Shown here one piece after another: positions 36,365 through 49,675 of a stretch of DNA of 64,000 nucleotides. The stretch spans positions 114,606,790 through 114,670,789 of the forward strand of contig CM038463.1 in the NCBI GenBank assembly GCA_021464415.1. The letters are read 5' to 3'. Both the position numbers and the translations under genes were made by a program. The notes beneath the pieces were generated by a model. It was not told where the DNA came from and ran no database searches. It worked only from the letters and a program-made list of their open reading frames with translations. Origin of the DNA: Lonicera japonica (lineage: Eukaryota > Streptophyta > Magnoliopsida > Dipsacales > Caprifoliaceae). Position 1 is the first letter of the stretch. Every line of letters begins with the position of its first letter.

Positions 36365-37345
36365 TGTAGTTTGAGGATGACGATATATCGGAGAGCTCGA
36401 GAGGATTTTTGGTGGCCCAAAGGTGGGGTGGTGGGATTTTAGACTTGAGAAATGGTTACGTTGTACCTTAGCAGCTTTTAAAGGAAAAATGTGGTCTAGC
36501 TATTTGGGGTAATTGAACTTAATGATGCAGGGGGTTTTAGATCGAAAGAGGATGACAAATACTGAAATACACACCTTTAATGAAAAAATGGAAAAAAAAT
36601 TGCTACCAATCAAGAAGGAATCGAGGAGCGCCTCAAATCCAAGGAATGGTAATTCCTAAAATATCATTAATTTGTAATGGGTATCGTTCATTTTTTTTAA
36701 GATTCTTATATGATATGTTTGATCACATGTACATCAACCGTTAATCCTATATTACAAGTGTAGAGTTTATATATATTTCATGTATTGCTTTGCAAACTTA
36801 TAATTTTCATATGAGATTGAGAATCAGTTTGATAACAATATAAAATTTGATAGCAAAATTAATTAACTTATGTGAAAAGGTGGATCAAAAAATAAGTTGA
36901 GAGATGCAGCGAGATCATCTCTATCTAATTTTCATTTTTATGAGTAAATGTCCACCATCTTCTTTTTTATATTTTGTGAAAAAAAAAATTCACCACTTTC
37001 CAAAGAATATTATTTTTTATAGAAAAGTAAAAAGGTAAAAGACCATCTCACCACTTTTCTCAACTTATTTTCTAATTTGCTCACAAAAATACTTTGTTTT
37101 TCCGTGGCTATCAGAGAGTGTGATTTAAGCTGCAAAAAAAGATTAATTGAGGTGCACAAAAAATAGCCCGAACACCGCTTGGTATAAACAAAACAAATAT
37201 TATTTTTCTTAGGATTCTTCGGATTATTAAGAAAGAACGAATAAGATCTAGAGGTTAGATGGGCTAGCCGATCGAGTATAAGATTTTTTCAGACCGAGCA
37301 CCTGAATTCAACCCGTAGGCCAAACTCAAATGCTCGAGGGGCAGT
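36365..37345. other. HSP upstream region and edge of a gypsy element
   Basis: Positions 36365-37170 contain the HSP promoter region and AT-rich DNA with no gene. From about 37180 to 37345 the composition changes. The end (CTCGAGGGGCAGT just before the LTR at 37346) resembles the polypurine tract and 3' internal region of a gypsy retrotransposon. Confidence 0.45.
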
Positions 37346-39600
37346 TGTAGGAGGTAAATTTTAGACAATGGCTTTTGGTTCTAGCCCAAGCTTGGGAACC
37401 AGCCCATCAATTGGCCCGCTGATGAGGCCTCAGACTACATAACCATAATTGAGCCGACCTTATTACATCGTCGTTTCTGTTCTGTTAGCTGATTAACTTC
37501 ACGCAAGAATCATCGGATAACAGGGGCATGATAACTAAGCTGAAGGATATACAATGGATAATAGGATTTGCTACAAATATGAACAAGGTTAAGGACACAT
37601 GAAATTTGGAGTAGTGATCAAGTTTACCCTTTATAATAATTTTCATTCATCCTAAAACCCTAATGTAATCCTTACCTATACATATAAATAGGTAAGGAAA
37701 CCCACAGCTAGAGGGATGAAATCTTATCGAATTCAACCCAACTATCATCTCTTACACTCACTCACACACACCTCTTTAAGCAGAAACCCAGTACATTGTA
37801 CTTACTCCATTGTTAAGCCTTTTAGCTAATGAAGAACACATACACACAAGGGAATATGTAATGTCGGATTGGGAATCAAAGCCACCGGAGGAACTTACCC
37901 AACAATCAAATTTGGTTTTATTATCATTATTATTTTATTATTCATTATCCACCACCTTTATTATAACCATCGTCCAATTGCCAAACCCTTAAATTCGGGT
38001 CGATTCCCTTCAAATTGGGCTTGGCTAAATTTTAGCCACCCACAATTGGCGCCGTTTGTGAGAATCGATGACTAAAAGCCATTCACATCTTCATTTTCTG
38101 GTAATTGATTTCATTTTCTCTCTCTACAGTCATTTTACATTATTTTTCGTATTATTACGTGTTCTTCAGTTTTGGCTTAATTTCATTTGAATCTGCAAAA
38201 GTTTTTGGAAAATGATTCAAACACGGAGCCATCAGTTTAGGGATACTAACAACCCAAAAATAATCCCACCAACTAATGAAACAAAGCCCACCACCAGTCA
38301 AGCTCAGGCTAACCAACTTGGCAGACCTATAACCCAACCCTGCCTTATGACTATGTAGCAGACAAAGAAGCCATTTCCCATGGTGAATAAAATAAGGTTG
38401 TACGATTAAGGTTGGAAAGAGAAATTTTGATGAGCATGCTCAAGAAGCAAATTATGATGAGTACTAGTCGGCCGCCTATACCAGTAAAGGACCCCGTCCC
38501 CAACAAATCCCACATTTCTTCAACAAGGGAGGATGTTCTTGCTAAGGAGGTTAAGTCCACGTCCCGTGACAAGGAGAAGAGAAAAGTGGTTGAGGAGCCC
38601 TAAATAGAGGTTGAGGATACCAAGCCAGCGTAAGTGGCCCCAACGTAGATTACTCGACCCAGCGTTTTTAATTGGCTTGGAAGTAAGACAACCCAAGAAA
38701 CCACTCAATGCGAAGCCCGACCAAAAAATTAGGCCAAGCAAGATTTAAGGAGAATGATTTACTCGGCGATTACCAACAAGAAGGATAATGGGAATTCAAC
38801 AGCCGAGCTTGACAGAAAGGCTTTGGAGGAAGATCAAGGATTCTCATTTACACACAAAATTCAAGATGCCCCTCCGCCGAAAAAATTCAGGCAACCAAAA
38901 ATTAACATATATGACGGACGATCAAATCTTGCTTATCACGTCAGACATTACAAACAAGTCATGTCCTATTGGCAAAATGAAGAAACGTTGATATGTCGAA
39001 TGTTCCTTGCAAGTTTAGGGGACACAACGTTGAGATGGTTTGATAATTTGCATCCAGGTAAGATTAATAATTTCAGGGAGTTGGCCGAGCAATTCATTGC
39101 TCGATTTATCACAAATAGTAGGATGGGACCGAAAGCCCTTACGCACCTGGAAAAAAAAGGGAAACATTAAGAAAATATTTGCAAAGATACTGGGATTTAA
39201 AATTCGTAGTCAGCACTTTTAAGTTTGGGTTGCCATGGGATAGTAATGGCATTTACAATGATTTGACCAGGAGACCACCGCGTACTTTTGATGATCTTCT
39301 GGCAAGAGTAGGTGAATTCTCAAAGGCGAAAAATAATGATCGAGCTGCAAACTGATCTAACTTTGAGAAAGATAGAGAGAATGACCAGCGTGAAGATGGG
39401 CCGAGAAAGAAAAATAGAAAGAATGACTCTTACGATCTTCAACAAGCAAATTCACAAAATAATTGAGCTCGCAAGCTTTAAGAGCGTGAATACGATCTTC
39501 AACAAGCAAATTCACAAAATAATGTTTGAGATCCAAGGAAAATAATTCTTTAAATGGTCGAAGCCCATGGGATGTGACCCGAGCTCCAGGGATACGAAGC
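37346..39600 (+). mobile_element. Truncated Ty3/gypsy retrotransposon: one LTR plus gag
   Basis: An LTR of 699 bp (37346-38044) begins TGTAGGAGGT and ends CCACCCACA, with a TATA box (TATAAATA, 37683-37690). A primer binding site TGGCGCCGTT starts at 38047, two bases downstream, matching the 3' end of plant tRNA-Asp. A gag reading frame follows. No protease, reverse transcriptase, integrase or 3' LTR is present before homology stops at about 39600. Confidence 0.8.
38213..39360 (+). pseudogene. Retrotransposon gag, broken
   Basis: Frames from 38213 to 39360 together encode a gypsy capsid-like gag. The clearest part (38754-39170) carries KKFRQPKINIYDG, MSYWQNEETLICRMFLASL, TTLRWFDNLHPG and FRELAEQFIARF, the conserved retrotransposon gag pattern. 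Stops near 38356 and 38601, and a frameshift at about 39160 in an A-run, break it. The zinc knuckle and pol are missing. Confidence 0.8.
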
Positions 39601-40327
39601 TCCGCTGTAACACCCCCGCCTTAATTACCGTGATTTAACTCGCAATTAAGGCTTGGAATGTTACTAACCCATCTTAGCCTGGCTAAAATGGGTGATAAAA
39701 TTTTCAACTATATATGCAAATAACACATGACAATAATTAATATAAGATCCAGTTCCATACATAATGCATAAACGAAAAAAAAAATATCTTCGAAAAAGTC
39801 TAAACATTCCCGGTAAGCCTCGGCCAGCCATAGCTGATGTACGAAGAAATTGGTATAATTTATCATGTTAATTTAGACATTGAAGGATATATATTATCAC
39901 TAATTCTTGTAATTTTAGTGTTTGTCAGGTGTTAGTAAATAATTGTAGAGTATTGAGAAAAATAGAAAAATTAAAACAAATGAAGACACCTAAAATTGGT
40001 CAATACTTTCGGATGCATAACTTTTCACTTGGAACTCCAAATCATATAATTCTTGAGCCTAATTTGAAGAGAATTTTGAGATCTACAACTTTGCAATTCA
40101 GAACTTTTTCAATTCAACCATCACGAGGCCTAAAATATGTCTTTTTGGTTTAATTCCCTTCATAGCATTTCTTTTTTAGATTGTTATCTCGCCAACAAGG
40201 GCAGAGGCATGTGTAGAAATTGATGCTTACTAATTGGGGGTTTTTGTTTAGTGTAGAAAGATGATGGTGGTGGTGGAAGATGAGAAGAGAAAGATGAGGA
40301 GCAGAGAAGATAAGAGAGAAAGAAGGG
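39601..40327. other. Unassigned stretch between the gypsy fragment and the hAT element
   Basis: TGTAACACCC at 39604 is a frequent LTR start in plants, so 39604-39850 may be a truncated LTR. A short open frame at 39929-40153 has no recognised domain. Otherwise nothing is identified. Confidence 0.3.
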
Positions 40328-41908
40328 GACGTGGTTAGGGATGGCAAAAAAACTCATAGGTTAGGGTACCTGACCCGATGGGGGGGGGGTATGGAGGTGA
40401 ACAATCGAGTTCGGGTACGGGTATTTGAAAAGTCAATGGGGGCAGGTCAGGTACGGGGATTAGGGTCCCATACTCTGACCCGAACCCGTACCAAACTTAA
40501 TATATATATATATATATAATATAAAATTATAAATAATATATTAAATATAATAATATGCACGTTGCACTTGCATGGGACGGTTGGATTATAATTTGAATTT
40601 TAAGTGGGTGCCAGCTAGCCTCCATTGTGGCTTATCCCTTTCTTTTATTTTTTATTCTTTTTTTTATTAATCTAAAGACTAGTTCAGTTCGTCAGTACTC
40701 AATAGGGTTTTCTTATTTTATACTTTTCATCTTTCACTCTTCTATTCTACTTATTGCGCCTCTCCAGTCTCCAACTCATCGTCTGTTTTTGGCTTGTTGT
40801 TGTTCCATTCGTCTCACCACCGTCCACCGGCCATATCTTAGATTCTCAGGTGCATGTATTTAACCCGCTCAAATATTTTATAAGTTATATACATTTAGCT
40901 TCTTGGAAAATCTATATACATTTAGTATAAATTGTTAAATGTCCAGGAAAGACTGCACAAGAAATTTAGCTTATTGGAAAATCTATATACATTAGCGTTT
41001 TTCTGTAGAAGTATAAAAAATGGTAAAAGAAGAAAGATAAAAAGTGGAAGGGTTAATGGGTTATATTATAAATGAAAATATAACTTTATCATACAGAGAG
41101 TTGGAAAGAATAAGTGAGGGAATCCTCTTGTTAGATTTTTATTTTTTTAATAAGGCTTTTTTTTTCGATTGTTTGGGTTTTGTTTTTTTGACAACATTAC
41201 TGTACAATGCATCATTTTAGTTTCAAATATGCATATGTAATAGCTTATTTGGGCCATATATAATTCTATATGATAATGTTTTGGTCTGTTTGGATACGAT
41301 TTGGTTTTGGTAGTTTAATTATGTATATATATATTCTAATGTTATATAGTAGCAGCGAGTTGTTATTGAGTTGGTTAACAAACAAATAATTCTCTTAAAT
41401 TATTTTTTCTATATAAAACATAAAATTGTATTATTAGAATAAAGAAATTGTTAAAATAAAATAGTTTTAAAGTACACATTTAAATAAAATATAACATTAA
41501 AAATTTAATTATTCACTTTTAAGCAAATAATTCAAATTTAATGCTCTTCTAAAGGGTTTTTTAATTGCAGGTCCTTATTTTTGAAATTTATGTTGACAAT
41601 TATCATAATTGATTTTGATAACATTTTTAGTTTTTTTATTTAGGTACGTTAAATTGTCTACTTTAATTGAAGATGGGGCTAGTCCTATACTAACCAATAC
41701 GAGTCGAAACATCACTTATCCAATTAAGGTAACTTCTAATCAACAGTCTACTGATAATATTGATGTTGATATGACTTCCAATCCAACTCGAGCTCGAGAT
41801 CACAATGGAGATAGTGATGAAATACCTAATAAAATATTAAAATAATTTGTGTTGAAACACTTTATAAAACAAAAAAGTAATAGGGCAATGAAAGTTACTT
41901 GTCACTAT

Positions 41909-42744
41909 TAGGGATGGTCACGGTTCGACTATCGAACCAACTTGGTCGGTTTTACAATAGTACCGACATGGTCGGTTTTGCAGAATTGAAAACCGCAACC
42001 GAACCGCCAAGCTCAGTTTATCGATATTCAGTTTTATTGAATTGCTCGGTCGGTTTGGTTGGTAAATGATTATAATTAACCAACCAAAATATCCAAAATC
42101 CACAGCAAAAAAAATACCATAAACCCACAGCAAAACCCAATTTAAAATACACAAAAAGGTCTAAAACCCACAGCAAAACCCAATCTGTATCACACATGCT
42201 CAAACCCATAGCAATTATATTTCATTTAATTAATAAATACCAGAGAGAAGCCGGATGAGTGAAATTAGCCACTAGGAGTGTGGACTGTGGACTGCGGAGG
42301 GTATGGTGGCGATGGCGATTAGGCGAGGGGTAAGGACTGTGGAGTGGAACTATCAGAGTGCGGGAGTGGGAATGGGACGGTGGAGTTAGGAGTGAGTGGA
42401 GTCGGGGTCTTACCATCTTGTGGTATGTGGGAGAGAGTGAGAGAAACAGAGAAAATAAACTGAGAGTGAGAGGTGAGAGAAACCGTATAAGAGAATAAGA
42501 GATTAAAAGGATGATAATGGAAATGAATTGTTTTAGTTATTTGCAATTTTTAACCTTCAAGTTAAGAGGGTAATACACTAATACTAATATTTATATGAAA
42601 TACATATATTTAAAAATATTTTGGTCAATCGATTTTAACCGAATGTATAAGAATTGAAAACCGCTTCCATAACCGCATATGGTCGGTAACCTATATAAAA
42701 CTATCGGTCAATATTCGGTTCGCGGTAAGAAAATGCCACCCCTA
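41909..42744. mobile_element. Non-autonomous hAT element nested in the larger hAT
   Basis: An 836-bp insert starts TAGGGATGGTCACGGTT and ends ATGCCACCCCTA. It has perfect 8-bp target duplications GTCACTAT (41901-41908 and 42745-42752). The interior has CGGTTCG/GGTCGG-rich ends and no transposase. It splits the CxxC zinc-ligand pair of the BED finger of the host transposase. Confidence 0.9.
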
Positions 42745-43294
42745 GTCACTATTGTAAAAAAAATCTTAAGGGGAAAGTAAGCATGGGGCATCTCACTTGT
42801 GTGAACATTTTAAAAATTGTCCTCTAAGAAAAACTAAAGACATTATACAATTAATTTTGAATTCTTGAAAAAGTGATGGTAAGACAACACTCGAAGCTTA
42901 TACATTTGACCAACAAGTAGCAAGAGATGCACTTGGAAAAATAATTATTTTACATAAGTATCCACTATTAATATATGGTTGAATATTATGGGTTCAGAGA
43001 GTATAGTATAAATCCCTTAGTCACTATTGTAAAAAAAATCTTAAGGGGGAAAGTAAGCATGGGGCATCTCATTGTGTGAACATTTTAAAAAATGTCCTAT
43101 AAGAAAAACTAAAAACATTAAATAATCAATTTTGAATCGTTGAAAAAATGATGGTAAGACAACACTCGAAGCTTATACATTTGACCAACAAGTCGCAAGA
43201 GATGCACTAGGAAAACTAATTATTTTACATAAGTATCCACTATTAATATGTGGTTGAACATCATGGGTTTAGAGAGTATAGTATAGATCTTTTT
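42745..43294 (+). repeat. Direct tandem duplication of a 275-bp transposase segment
   Basis: Unit 1 (42745-43019) and unit 2 (43020-43294) are about 95% identical by eye. Both begin GTCACTATTGTAAAAAAAAT and both contain the second half of the BED finger and the following helical region. Unit 1 starts exactly at the right target duplication of the nested hAT. Confidence 0.9.
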
Positions 43295-45165
43295 AACAAA
43301 TGTTTAATGTTCTTTCTCAACATACAGTCAAGTCTGATATAATGAAGATATTTGTGTTTAAGAAGGTGAAGACTATGGAGTTATTGGGTAGCAATCATAG
43401 TATATTTGCATTTACTACTAACATGTGGACATCCTCTAACAAAAATAGAGGATTTATGGCCGTAACATCACATTTCATTGATGAATCGTGGACCTTACAA
43501 AGTCAAATTGTGAGGTATTTTTATTTTTATTGTTATTGTTATTGTTATTTTAATTTTAATTTATGAATTTTATTAGTAATATGTTTTAGTTGCTTACTTG
43601 AATTTCTTTCTTTTGATATTAGGTTTATATACGTGCCATGTCCACACAATGCTGAGTTGCTTTCTGATACTTTTATGGATTGCTTACTAGATTGGAATTT
43701 AGATCGTAAAATGTCAACTTTAACTGTGGATAATTGTACCACTAATGATGCTATGATTAATCATCTTTTAGATAAGATTCCAAGTCATTCTTTATTATTG
43801 GGTGAAAAAATATTTCATATGCGTTGTTTGGCACATATTTTAAATTTGATTGTGAAAAATGAGCTAGAAGTAATTACTGATGCCTTTAAAAAAGTGCATG
43901 ATGGTGTTGCTTATTGGACGTCCACACCTAAGAGAAATGAAATGTTTGCTTTAGTTGCCAAGCAATACTCGATTTCATTTACTAAGAAATTAGCTCTTGA
44001 TTGCAAAACTAGATGTAACTCTACTTATTTAATGCTTAACACCACTTTAGGTTATAAAGTAGTGTTTGAAAGATTGAAATGACATGAGTCATAATATAAA
44101 AGTTTACCTTCAAAAAGTGAATGGTTTTTAGCAAAAGAGATTTGTGAACAGTTAGGGCTATTTTATGAAGTAACCGAGTTATTTTCGAGAACTAAATATC
44201 TTACGGTTAAGATTAGGGGATTGATGAAAGAGTGGGCTTTATCTAGTTTTGAGGAAATTAGGTGTATGGAAACTAACATGATCACAAAGTTTGAGAAGTA
44301 TTGAAATTCATTTCATGGGGTATTGGCTTTAGCTACAATTTTGGATCCGCGATTTAAGATGAAGGGAATTGAGTTTTATTTTTCTAAAATCTATAAGAAC
44401 GGGGCTATAAGAGATATTAAGAAAATTCAATATCTCGGTTTTGATTTGTTGAGTGTATATCAAATGAATGAGAATGCAAATATGGAAGTGTGATTAGGAA
44501 TGTCTACTTGCGAAAACTCAAGTATGATGTTTCATACACAAGGGGGTTTGGGGAAAAGTAGTTTTTTTTTAGGGGAAGAGTAGCTGGATTAACTAATTTA
44601 CCTAATTTGTTTATAGTACATCTACTAATGACATTGTTAAATTGGAATTGGATTATTATTTAAATGAGCTTATTTTACTTTGGACCGATGACTTTAGTAT
44701 TTTGTCTTGGTGGAAAGTAAATGGCATTAAATATCCTACCTTAAGTGCTATTGCTAGAGATATATTGGCTATTCATGTATCTATAGTTACTTCGGAGTCC
44801 TCCTTTGGCATTAGTGGTAGATTTGTGAGTCCACGTCGGAGTAAACTTCATCCAAAAACTTCAGAGACTTTGATGTGTGCTCAAGATTGGTTATGGATGG
44901 AAATTAAAGGTAATAAGATATTCATTTACTATATTTAGATTATTTTTATTTAGTGAATGGTTAATTAAATTTGTTTAGAATTTTATTTAGATAGTGATGA
45001 TTCTTATAAGGATGCGGAATTTGTAAGAGCTAACGTGTATGGGGATAAAGACGATGATGTATTTTTCATTATCGATGCAAGACTTACTTTTTCTTTCGTT
45101 AATTATGCTTTGTGTAAATTTTAAAGAATCAATTTATTTATTTGTCTTTCTTATAGGGTGCAAGT

Positions 45166-45328
45166 TCTTAAAAGTAAAAAGAGATAATTTTGGTAATTGA
45201 ATTCCATAATAATGATACAAAAGAAACCCTATTTATAGTGCTATTCAAACAATGAGAAATCAATTAGAACAAGGAAACCTTATAAGGAAACCTACTAGCC
45301 TAAGGAAACTAAATCATATATTCTAACA
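45166..45328 (-). repeat. 3' LTR of the copia element
   Basis: 163 bp, matching 49676-49835 with about four substitutions in the clearly aligned part and a few more changes at the inner (45166) end. Confidence 0.93.
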
Positions 45329-45344
45329 CTCCCCCTCAAGTTGA

Positions 45345-48300
45345 GTATAGATATACAGCATGCCCAACTTGTCGATCAATCTGAAAAATATCTTGTTAAA
45401 AACAGCCTTAGTGAGTACATCGGCCAACTGATATTCCGAGCGTATATGGGCATTGAAATTATGTTCTCCTCCAATTTTTCTTTAATGAGGAACCTATCAA
45501 CTTTCGCATGCTTTATTTTACATGTTGAACTGGATTGTGAACAATATCGCAAGATGCTTTATTATCACAGTATAACATCATAGGTTATTTTGGCGGATAA
45601 ACTATATCAGTCAATAGCTACTTCAACCATAATAATTCTTAGACTCCCACTACCATTCCTCGATATTCCGTTTCGGCTGTTGGGTTTCTTAACGGTGAAG
45701 CAAAAGAATGGTCAAAAATGGCGGCTACTTAGTAATTAAGCTAGCCTACAATTTTTGACTAGCCTACAATTTTTGACTGCTTAATCTCCAAGCAAGCTTT
45801 ACATCAGTGGTCTATAAATATTGGACCATGGAGGATCCAAATGAAAAAGCCAAGTAAATAATAGCTAAGGAGAGAAATTAAATTCTAGGGAGAGAAAGTG
45901 AGTTTCTCTTATTGAGAGTTTATTTGGTGAGAGAGTTTAGATTATAAACTTTGATTTCTTAGAGTGAGATTGGGTGTACTTGGGTTAAGGGTAAAAGAGT
46001 GTATATCTTGTATTCCTTATATTGTACAATTATTATCTCAATAGTGAAATCAGGCTCTCCGTGGATTAGTGGCGATTTGCCGATACCACGTAACTTTTGT
46101 GTCTCTTTCATATTTATTATTTTACTTGCTCCATCATATATACGTATTGTTTACGGTGAGCATCGCTTAGTAGTGGAAATATTCTAATTGGTAAAAGGGT
46201 GGTGTCAAAATTATATTGGCGCAGATCCTAACATCGGCGCTTGAACGAGAAACAACATTTTGTTTCTTACTTCGCCAGGTGACGAGATTCCCACCAACGA
46301 ATCTGAAATATCCTGATGTAGAGAATCTTTATCACTGCCTGCATATGCTTCTCTCAAGGATTATGCATGAATTGGCTAACTATACTCAATGCATAAGAAA
46401 TATCGGGCCTATTATGTGCAAAGTACATTAGCTTTCATACTAATCTCTAATAACACCCTTTATCAACAGGCACTTGATCATCTTCAATTTCCAATTTCAA
46501 TCCTTCTTCCAAGTGAGTATTTGACAGTTGACATGCAAACATTTTAGTTTCACTTAATAGATCCAATGCATACTTTTTATAGGAGAGAAATATGCCCTTT
46601 GAAGATTTGGACATCTCAATCCCTAAAAAATACTTTAGCTTGCTAAGATCTTTCATCTTGAACTCTCGAGATAGATATTTCTTCAATAATTCTTGTTCGT
46701 GTAGGTCATCTCCGGTGACAACCATGTCATCAACATAAACAATCAGTGCTGTGATTTTCCTATGGCACCTCTTCAAGAATAATGTATGATCAGAATTACT
46801 CTGTTTGTAACCGAACTTCCTCATTGATCTGGCAAATCTCCCGAACCAAGCTCTCGGAGACTGTTTTGAACCATACAAAGACTTTCTTAATCTGCATACC
46901 TTATTTCTGTGCTCTGCAAGAACATTATAACCTGGTGGGAATTCCATATATACATCATCTTCTAAATCTCCGTGCAGGAATGCATTCTTCACATCGAATT
47001 GTTGCAATGGCCAATCCAAATTTGTTGCTAAAGAGAGTAAGACATAAATAGTGTTAATCTTTGCCACTGGTGCAAATGTTTCCAAATAATCGATCCTATG
47101 TGTTTAGGTGTAGCCTTTCGCTATAAGACTTGCTTTGAATCTTTGATGGTTTCGTCTGCCTTATATTTCACTGTGTACACCCATTTGCAACCAACACACT
47201 TTTTTCTTGCTGGCGATTCAACTATGTCCTATATGCCATTCTTCTTTAGAGATTTCATTTCCTCATCCATTGCTGCTTTCTATTTTGGATCACCAAAGGC
47301 TTCTTGTACATTATTAGGAATAGATACAAAGGATAATTGATTTATAAATGACTTATTCGATTATGAAGATCTATCGCAAGACACGTAGTTACTCATGGGA
47401 TATTTGGCTTTACTAGTAAGATCAGGTTTATATGTTTGTTTAAGCACACCTCGATTGATTCGATTAGGGAGTTATTTTTTAGGAAGTTCATGAGAAGATA
47501 CCTGAAGGTCAGGATGAGAAACTTGATATTCAGATTCAGATGTGTCTAAGGGAGACAACTGATTATTTGTATCAGGCGATGGCAAACTTGAAGACTGTGG
47601 TGAATTTAGTAGTGAACTTGGTGAGCTTGATTGTAGCGAATTTGGCCGCGAATTTAGTGGATTCGGTGGTGAACTTGGTGGATTCAGTAGTTGTGAAGTC
47701 GACTGTAGGGATACCTTAAGTTGAATTATCTTATCCTCATCTCCACCAACAAAATCAAAAGCTTGATTTTCTTTATGATTATCCCCATAAAGTTCAGCCT
47801 GATGAAAATACATATCTTCTTCATGATAGACAACATCTATTGTCACGTATAATTTTTGAGTGTGAGGATCATAACACCTATACCCTTTTTAAGATGATGA
47901 ATAACCCAGAAAAACGCATTTGTGAACTCGAGACTCTAACTTGTTTCGTTGTTCTTTCGGTAAATGAACAGATGCAACATATCCAAACAGACGAGAAGGC
48001 AAATTCGATACTGGAGGAGCTAATACAGCTTTGTGAAAAACGTCAAATGGTGTTTGAAAATCAAGGACTGCTAATGGAACACAGTTAATCAGATAGACTG
48101 CAGAGGCAAGTGTTTCGCCGTAATAAGATGTTGGAGCATTTTTCCTAATTAGTAACGCACATACTACTGTTAGTAAATGCCTGTTGTTTCTTTCTGCCAT
48201 ACCATTTTGCTGAGGTGTATATGGGCATGTTGTTTGATGAACAATCCCATAATACTTAAAATACTCCTACAAATCTTTACTCATGTATTCACCTTCATTA

Positions 48301-49190
48301 TCACTTCGAAGCACCTAAATAGTGGCGTTGTACTGTATACTGACCTGTTTATGGAATCTCTGAAACAAATAACTTACTTCACTTTTAAACTTCATAGGAC
48401 ATACCCATATTATTCTTGTATAATCATCAATGAAAGTGATAAACCAACGAGCACTATTTAAAGACGGAGTAGGAGAAAACCCCCATATATCAGAATGGAT
48501 TATCATGAATGGAACTGAACATTTATTAAGTGATGGTGGGAATGACGTACGATGGCACTTTACAAGTTCACAAGTTTCGCAGCGAAAAGTAGATAGCTCA
48601 ACATTCTCAAAAATTTTAGGAAATATCCTTTTTAAATAGCTAAATGATGCATGACCTAATTGACGATGTAACAACCAAATCTCATTTTCAGTCTTTTTTC
48701 CTACCGTTAAGTCAGTTCGCAAGGCCTAATGTAACTGATTCATACTCGTCAATGCTAAATTCAAATAGTACAAATTTTTTAGCCTAACACTATAACTAAT
48801 TGACTTTCTCGTCTGAATATCCTTAAAGACACGATGATAAGGCCAGAAAATAACGATACAATTTAAAAATTAGTAATCTGAGCGACAAACAATAAGTTAT
48901 TTTTAGTGAGGGGACAACGAGTATATAATTTAAATTTAGAAAATCTGATAAATGAACCGACTCTTCCCCAATAACAGGGACTAGATCACCATTAGCTGTG
49001 GAAATGAACTTTTTTGATGAGGGGGTAAGAGATGTGACTTGTCTAGAATCGAATGTCATATGATCTGTAGCACCAGAAAGCCTTACCAGTTGTCCTAATG
49101 GTTGTAAGCAATCCCGAAAAATTGTTATTATTACCGCAATTGAAACGATGACTCTGAGAATGATCCCATTGAACATGGTGGATACTTTAC
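45345..49190 (-). pseudogene. Copia pol remnant (protease, integrase, reverse transcriptase, RNase H)
   Basis: Read leftward on the minus strand. A protease-like segment (GATDHMTFDS, 48900-49110) comes first. The gag-preintegrase/integrase zinc region (HRQLGHASFSYLKR, CETCELVKCHR) and the integrase core (HSDIWGFSP, FIDDYTRIIWV, 48315-48722) follow. The integrase C-terminal part is at 47889-48200, then a Ser/Pro-rich linker (47472-47846). The reverse transcriptase (46447-47085) has QFDVKNAFLHGDLEDDVYM and YVDDMVVTGDD. RNase H pieces (AETEYRGM) lie on both sides of the nested LTR, and a LNLRGSVR end is at about 45345. Many stops and frameshifts separate these parts. Confidence 0.88.
45678..46233 (+). 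mobile_element. Solo LTR nested in the copia element
   Basis: A 556-bp insert begins TGTTGGGTTTC and ends GATCCTAACA, flanked by the perfect 5-bp duplication TCGGC (45673-45677 and 46234-46238). A TATA-like CTATAAATATT near 45810 and the late stretch CCGTGGATTAGTGGCGATT then CCACGTAACTTTTGTG look like plant copia LTR sequence read on the plus strand. It interrupts the RNase H region of the host element. Confidence 0.9.
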
Positions 49191-49675
49191 TTTGAATTAG
49201 ATTAATTATATAAGCTGCAGGCCATTATGAGGCTTTGTAGTTGAAATTGATTTTTTTATTGTTGGTTCAAAACATATTTGCGGCTGCCAGGATTTGAACT
49301 AGAAGTAAAGCTGTGATTACTTAAACCTCCGACCACACGAGCTATAAACTTCTTTGTTGTTTTTTCTCATGCAGTTTTCTTTACACTGCTTTCCTAGCGT
49401 CAGATTTGTGGTGGCGCGTGGTTAAACCGCGACGGTGGTCTATATTCACTCTTCGCGTGTGAGAGCGCATACTTGGGATTTTTTTTGGTCTTCAAACGAG
49501 GTTGGGATCGTCTAGATTAAGCGATCGAGGTGGTATCTGTTTTAGCAGAGTTTGGGCTTAAGGTTGAATGGACGATTATGGGTTTTGTTTAATAATAGTG
49601 GTTAGTTGGCAGAGTTTTGGTGGCTAGTTGGCAGGGTCGTGGTAACTGGTTAGTAACCTTGCTCTGATACCATCT

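Larger units (their letters stand above)
41590..45060 (+). pseudogene. hAT transposase (BED zinc finger, RICESLEEPER-like), broken
   Basis: Collinear pieces of one transposase. The N-terminal acidic region is at 41640-41905. The BED zinc finger (CHYCKK then SHLCEHFKNCPLRKTKD) is split by an insertion and duplicated, 41895-43290. The catalytic region includes FAFTTNMWTSSNKNRGFM (43410-43465), LTVDNCTTND and MRCLAHILNLIVKNEL (43633-44082). The alpha-helical segment LALATILDPRFKMKGIEFYF lies near 44320-44385. The C-terminal hAT dimerisation domain is at 44642-44935 (WWKVNG, YPTLSAIARDILAI, SESSFGISGR). Probable introns lie near 43515-43622 and 44930-44980. Stops near 41843 and 44080, frameshifts and an internal deletion near 44205 make it non-functional. 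Confidence 0.88.

Noticed and set aside
36365..36600. Heat-shock element cluster upstream of the small HSP
   Set aside because: No three alternating GAA/TTC units in the right spacing were found.
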